A DNA stretch of 64,000 nucleotides, from assembly GCF_040786285.1 (NCBI RefSeq), contig NZ_JBFMKQ010000003.1, positions 62,001 to 126,000 on the forward strand, written 5' to 3'. Under the pieces are notes generated by a model. That model searched no databases. It was not told the DNA's origin and saw only the letters and a list, made by a program, of their open reading frames with translations. The position numbers and the translations under genes were made by a program. Shown here in pieces: positions 63,901 through 64,000 of this stretch (positions are counted from its first letter, which is position 1; each line of letters begins with the position of its first letter). This DNA comes from Aquimarina sp040786285 (GTDB taxonomy: Bacteria > Bacteroidota > Bacteroidia > Flavobacteriales > Flavobacteriaceae).

Positions 63901-64000
63901 GGCGAACGTATAGAATGGACTATACCCGAAGGGATTGATGTTGTTTCAAAAAGTAATGAGGAACTAATATTACGATTTGCCGAAGAAGGAGCCTATGATA
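60970..64000 (+). CDS. giant SprB-repeat surface protein, 3' end outside window
   Basis: The frame is open from the ATG at 60970 to the window end, at least 1010 codons. A signal peptide (ending SFGQ) precedes about 700 residues of Ig/beta-sandwich-like domains. Two SprB-type repeats follow, about 63167-63360 (CAEGNDAMATAFVKGGTAPY) and 63391-63590 (CFEGSDGVIEVTITGGVKPY), then PKD-like sequence (LCADQTLNLDIAIDD). SprB repeats occur in T9SS-secreted adhesins of gliding flavobacteria, so a T9SS type B sorting domain is expected past the window. It lies one base after the FN3 gene. Confidence 0.82.
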   Translation, partial: MKKEILLMVTILMTAMSFGQGFYEVKVNGNAMHSSNAYCSYYEIKAVFTNNDERIIDQGSFAEDVTLNINASIRVSNQYKVKEVRFYARRHHKRNCRTPSKHQGGKTVFVRFPYDCLYSTRADHGSDLFGDGLWSSNLTVQVNPLVEVLSPGIDDFLPLDHRVDLNATTGFPERLSTYTWQYSLDSGRNYQDFPAAFNGRSTISASAREILGTNAASHLGKKIQFRIKSCGTRRYSQFPRTYTIVPSAPTFVNKVEQITSCYESGNGSVRFTFSRPLIPGEKLAILPQTGSATFTSSGDLSELQTNPNTGVKDSYTIENLSPGNYEATVLGFYGRFNTYTLDPAHSSTFTIGRPTVVEYDVTEFINSRCNDGDLDENNNNDGEILITAKGGALGVYQFSYRIVGETFSNWQNFSSATEHRIIDLKPADYEIKVKKKVRNGTEDCIAYVLNASQVPTSVVKIVPITITEPTEPLQIEYTLLNEPRAFGFEDGRISARVFGGTAQSDGTYKFKWRNESGQELNTINAEVLPGNQGYQLILHSVGAGKYYLDVWDDKYDDAKYKTGCFEINSEFTLDQPDPLEVKIEILNEVSCNRLNQYNDGRDFNDPLGVFDQFQDGALIAYAKGGVAYDIANPDFSQDFPVNANGDLLPYYFSWKKFVGGVWIDLGINNDVIENVSEGTFALNIEDKNGIVLGTYLPISTPDGQEYVLDEAIDVEKYLPQPDVLEVSFTKTVISCAEGNDAMATAFVKGGTAPYTYRWSNGAKDTPSIENLFAGTYILYVEDAKGCQLEGSVVIEQPNGLVIDPEVKFPTCFEGSDGVIEVTITGGVKPYEYKWNTGSTSNKISGLTKGNYIIEITDSKKCKAFKEIVLEDPDPIIVDMEEKRSLCADQTLNLDIAIDDPSATYSWSSDNGFTSTDSAIEIVKAGRYTATITSGLGCIGIGDIVVEVFDTAIDADFLITTQAYTGEDIILVNVSEPMGERIEWTIPEGIDVVSKSNEELILRFAEEGAYD

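Noticed and set aside
1..64000. CRISPR arrays, insertion sequences, prophage genes, tRNA or rRNA genes
   Set aside because: No spaced direct repeats, transposase or integrase motifs, tRNA T-arms or rRNA stretches were seen on either strand.

Overview
The window looks like chromosome of a marine member of the Flavobacteriaceae (Bacteroidetes); an Aquimarina-like genus is my best guess, not a demonstrated identity. The reasons are AT-rich DNA, promoters of the Bacteroidetes type (TTTG / about 19-20 nt / TAnnTTTG), A-rich leaders without Shine-Dalgarno sequences, a type IX secretion (T9SS) sorting tail, an Oar-like TonB receptor, SprB-type repeats, and typical flavobacterial gene neighbourhoods. 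No tRNA, rRNA, CRISPR array or insertion sequence was seen.

Layout. 1-5.0 kb: the 3' part of tamB, pfkA and an orphan gene. 5.0-5.9 kb: a gene-poor stretch with strong hairpins and a possible sigma-54-driven 32-residue peptide. 5.9-17.8 kb: envelope and wall functions: ridA and lptD on the minus strand, then an amidase, an MCE/MlaD protein, a membrane Fe-S oxidoreductase pair with a HAD-like protein between its subunits, a conserved unknown, and a NagZ-like GH3/beta-lactamase fusion. 17.8-20.1 kb: an aldo/keto reductase and two tandem membrane proteins resembling isolated histidine-kinase dimerisation helices. 20.1-26.3 kb: rsmD with two conserved unknowns (minus), a RecD-like helicase, a KdsB-KdnB fusion for an 8-modified Kdo sugar, and an acyltransferase. 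26.2-31.1 kb, minus strand: secreted and lipoproteins, YebC, pterin dehydratase, Maf, and a UbiA-type enzyme with altered active-site motifs.

31.3-35.2 kb is a compact signalling module: histidine kinase, response regulator, CPBP protease and two paralogous small exported proteins, with a related leader sequence before four of these genes. 35.4-38.3 kb encodes a modular T9SS glycoside hydrolase with three exactly spaced 105-residue modules. 38.3-45.8 kb has rlmH, nadC, a YihY/BrkB protein, three chalcone-isomerase-like paralogs with a DUF2147 protein among them, and priA. 45.9-53.9 kb has a LytTR regulator, rpsF-rpsR-rplI, an Oar-like receptor, a conserved unknown, hisS and a lipoprotein. 

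54.1 kb to the window end is a tightly coupled operon of very large exported proteins: 1595 residues, 692 residues (FN3 modules), then an SprB-repeat protein of at least 1010 residues that runs off the end. This cluster is the strongest candidate for an undescribed surface system. The KdsB-KdnB fusion, the kinase/CPBP/twin-protein module and the sigma-54 peptide unit are the next best leads.
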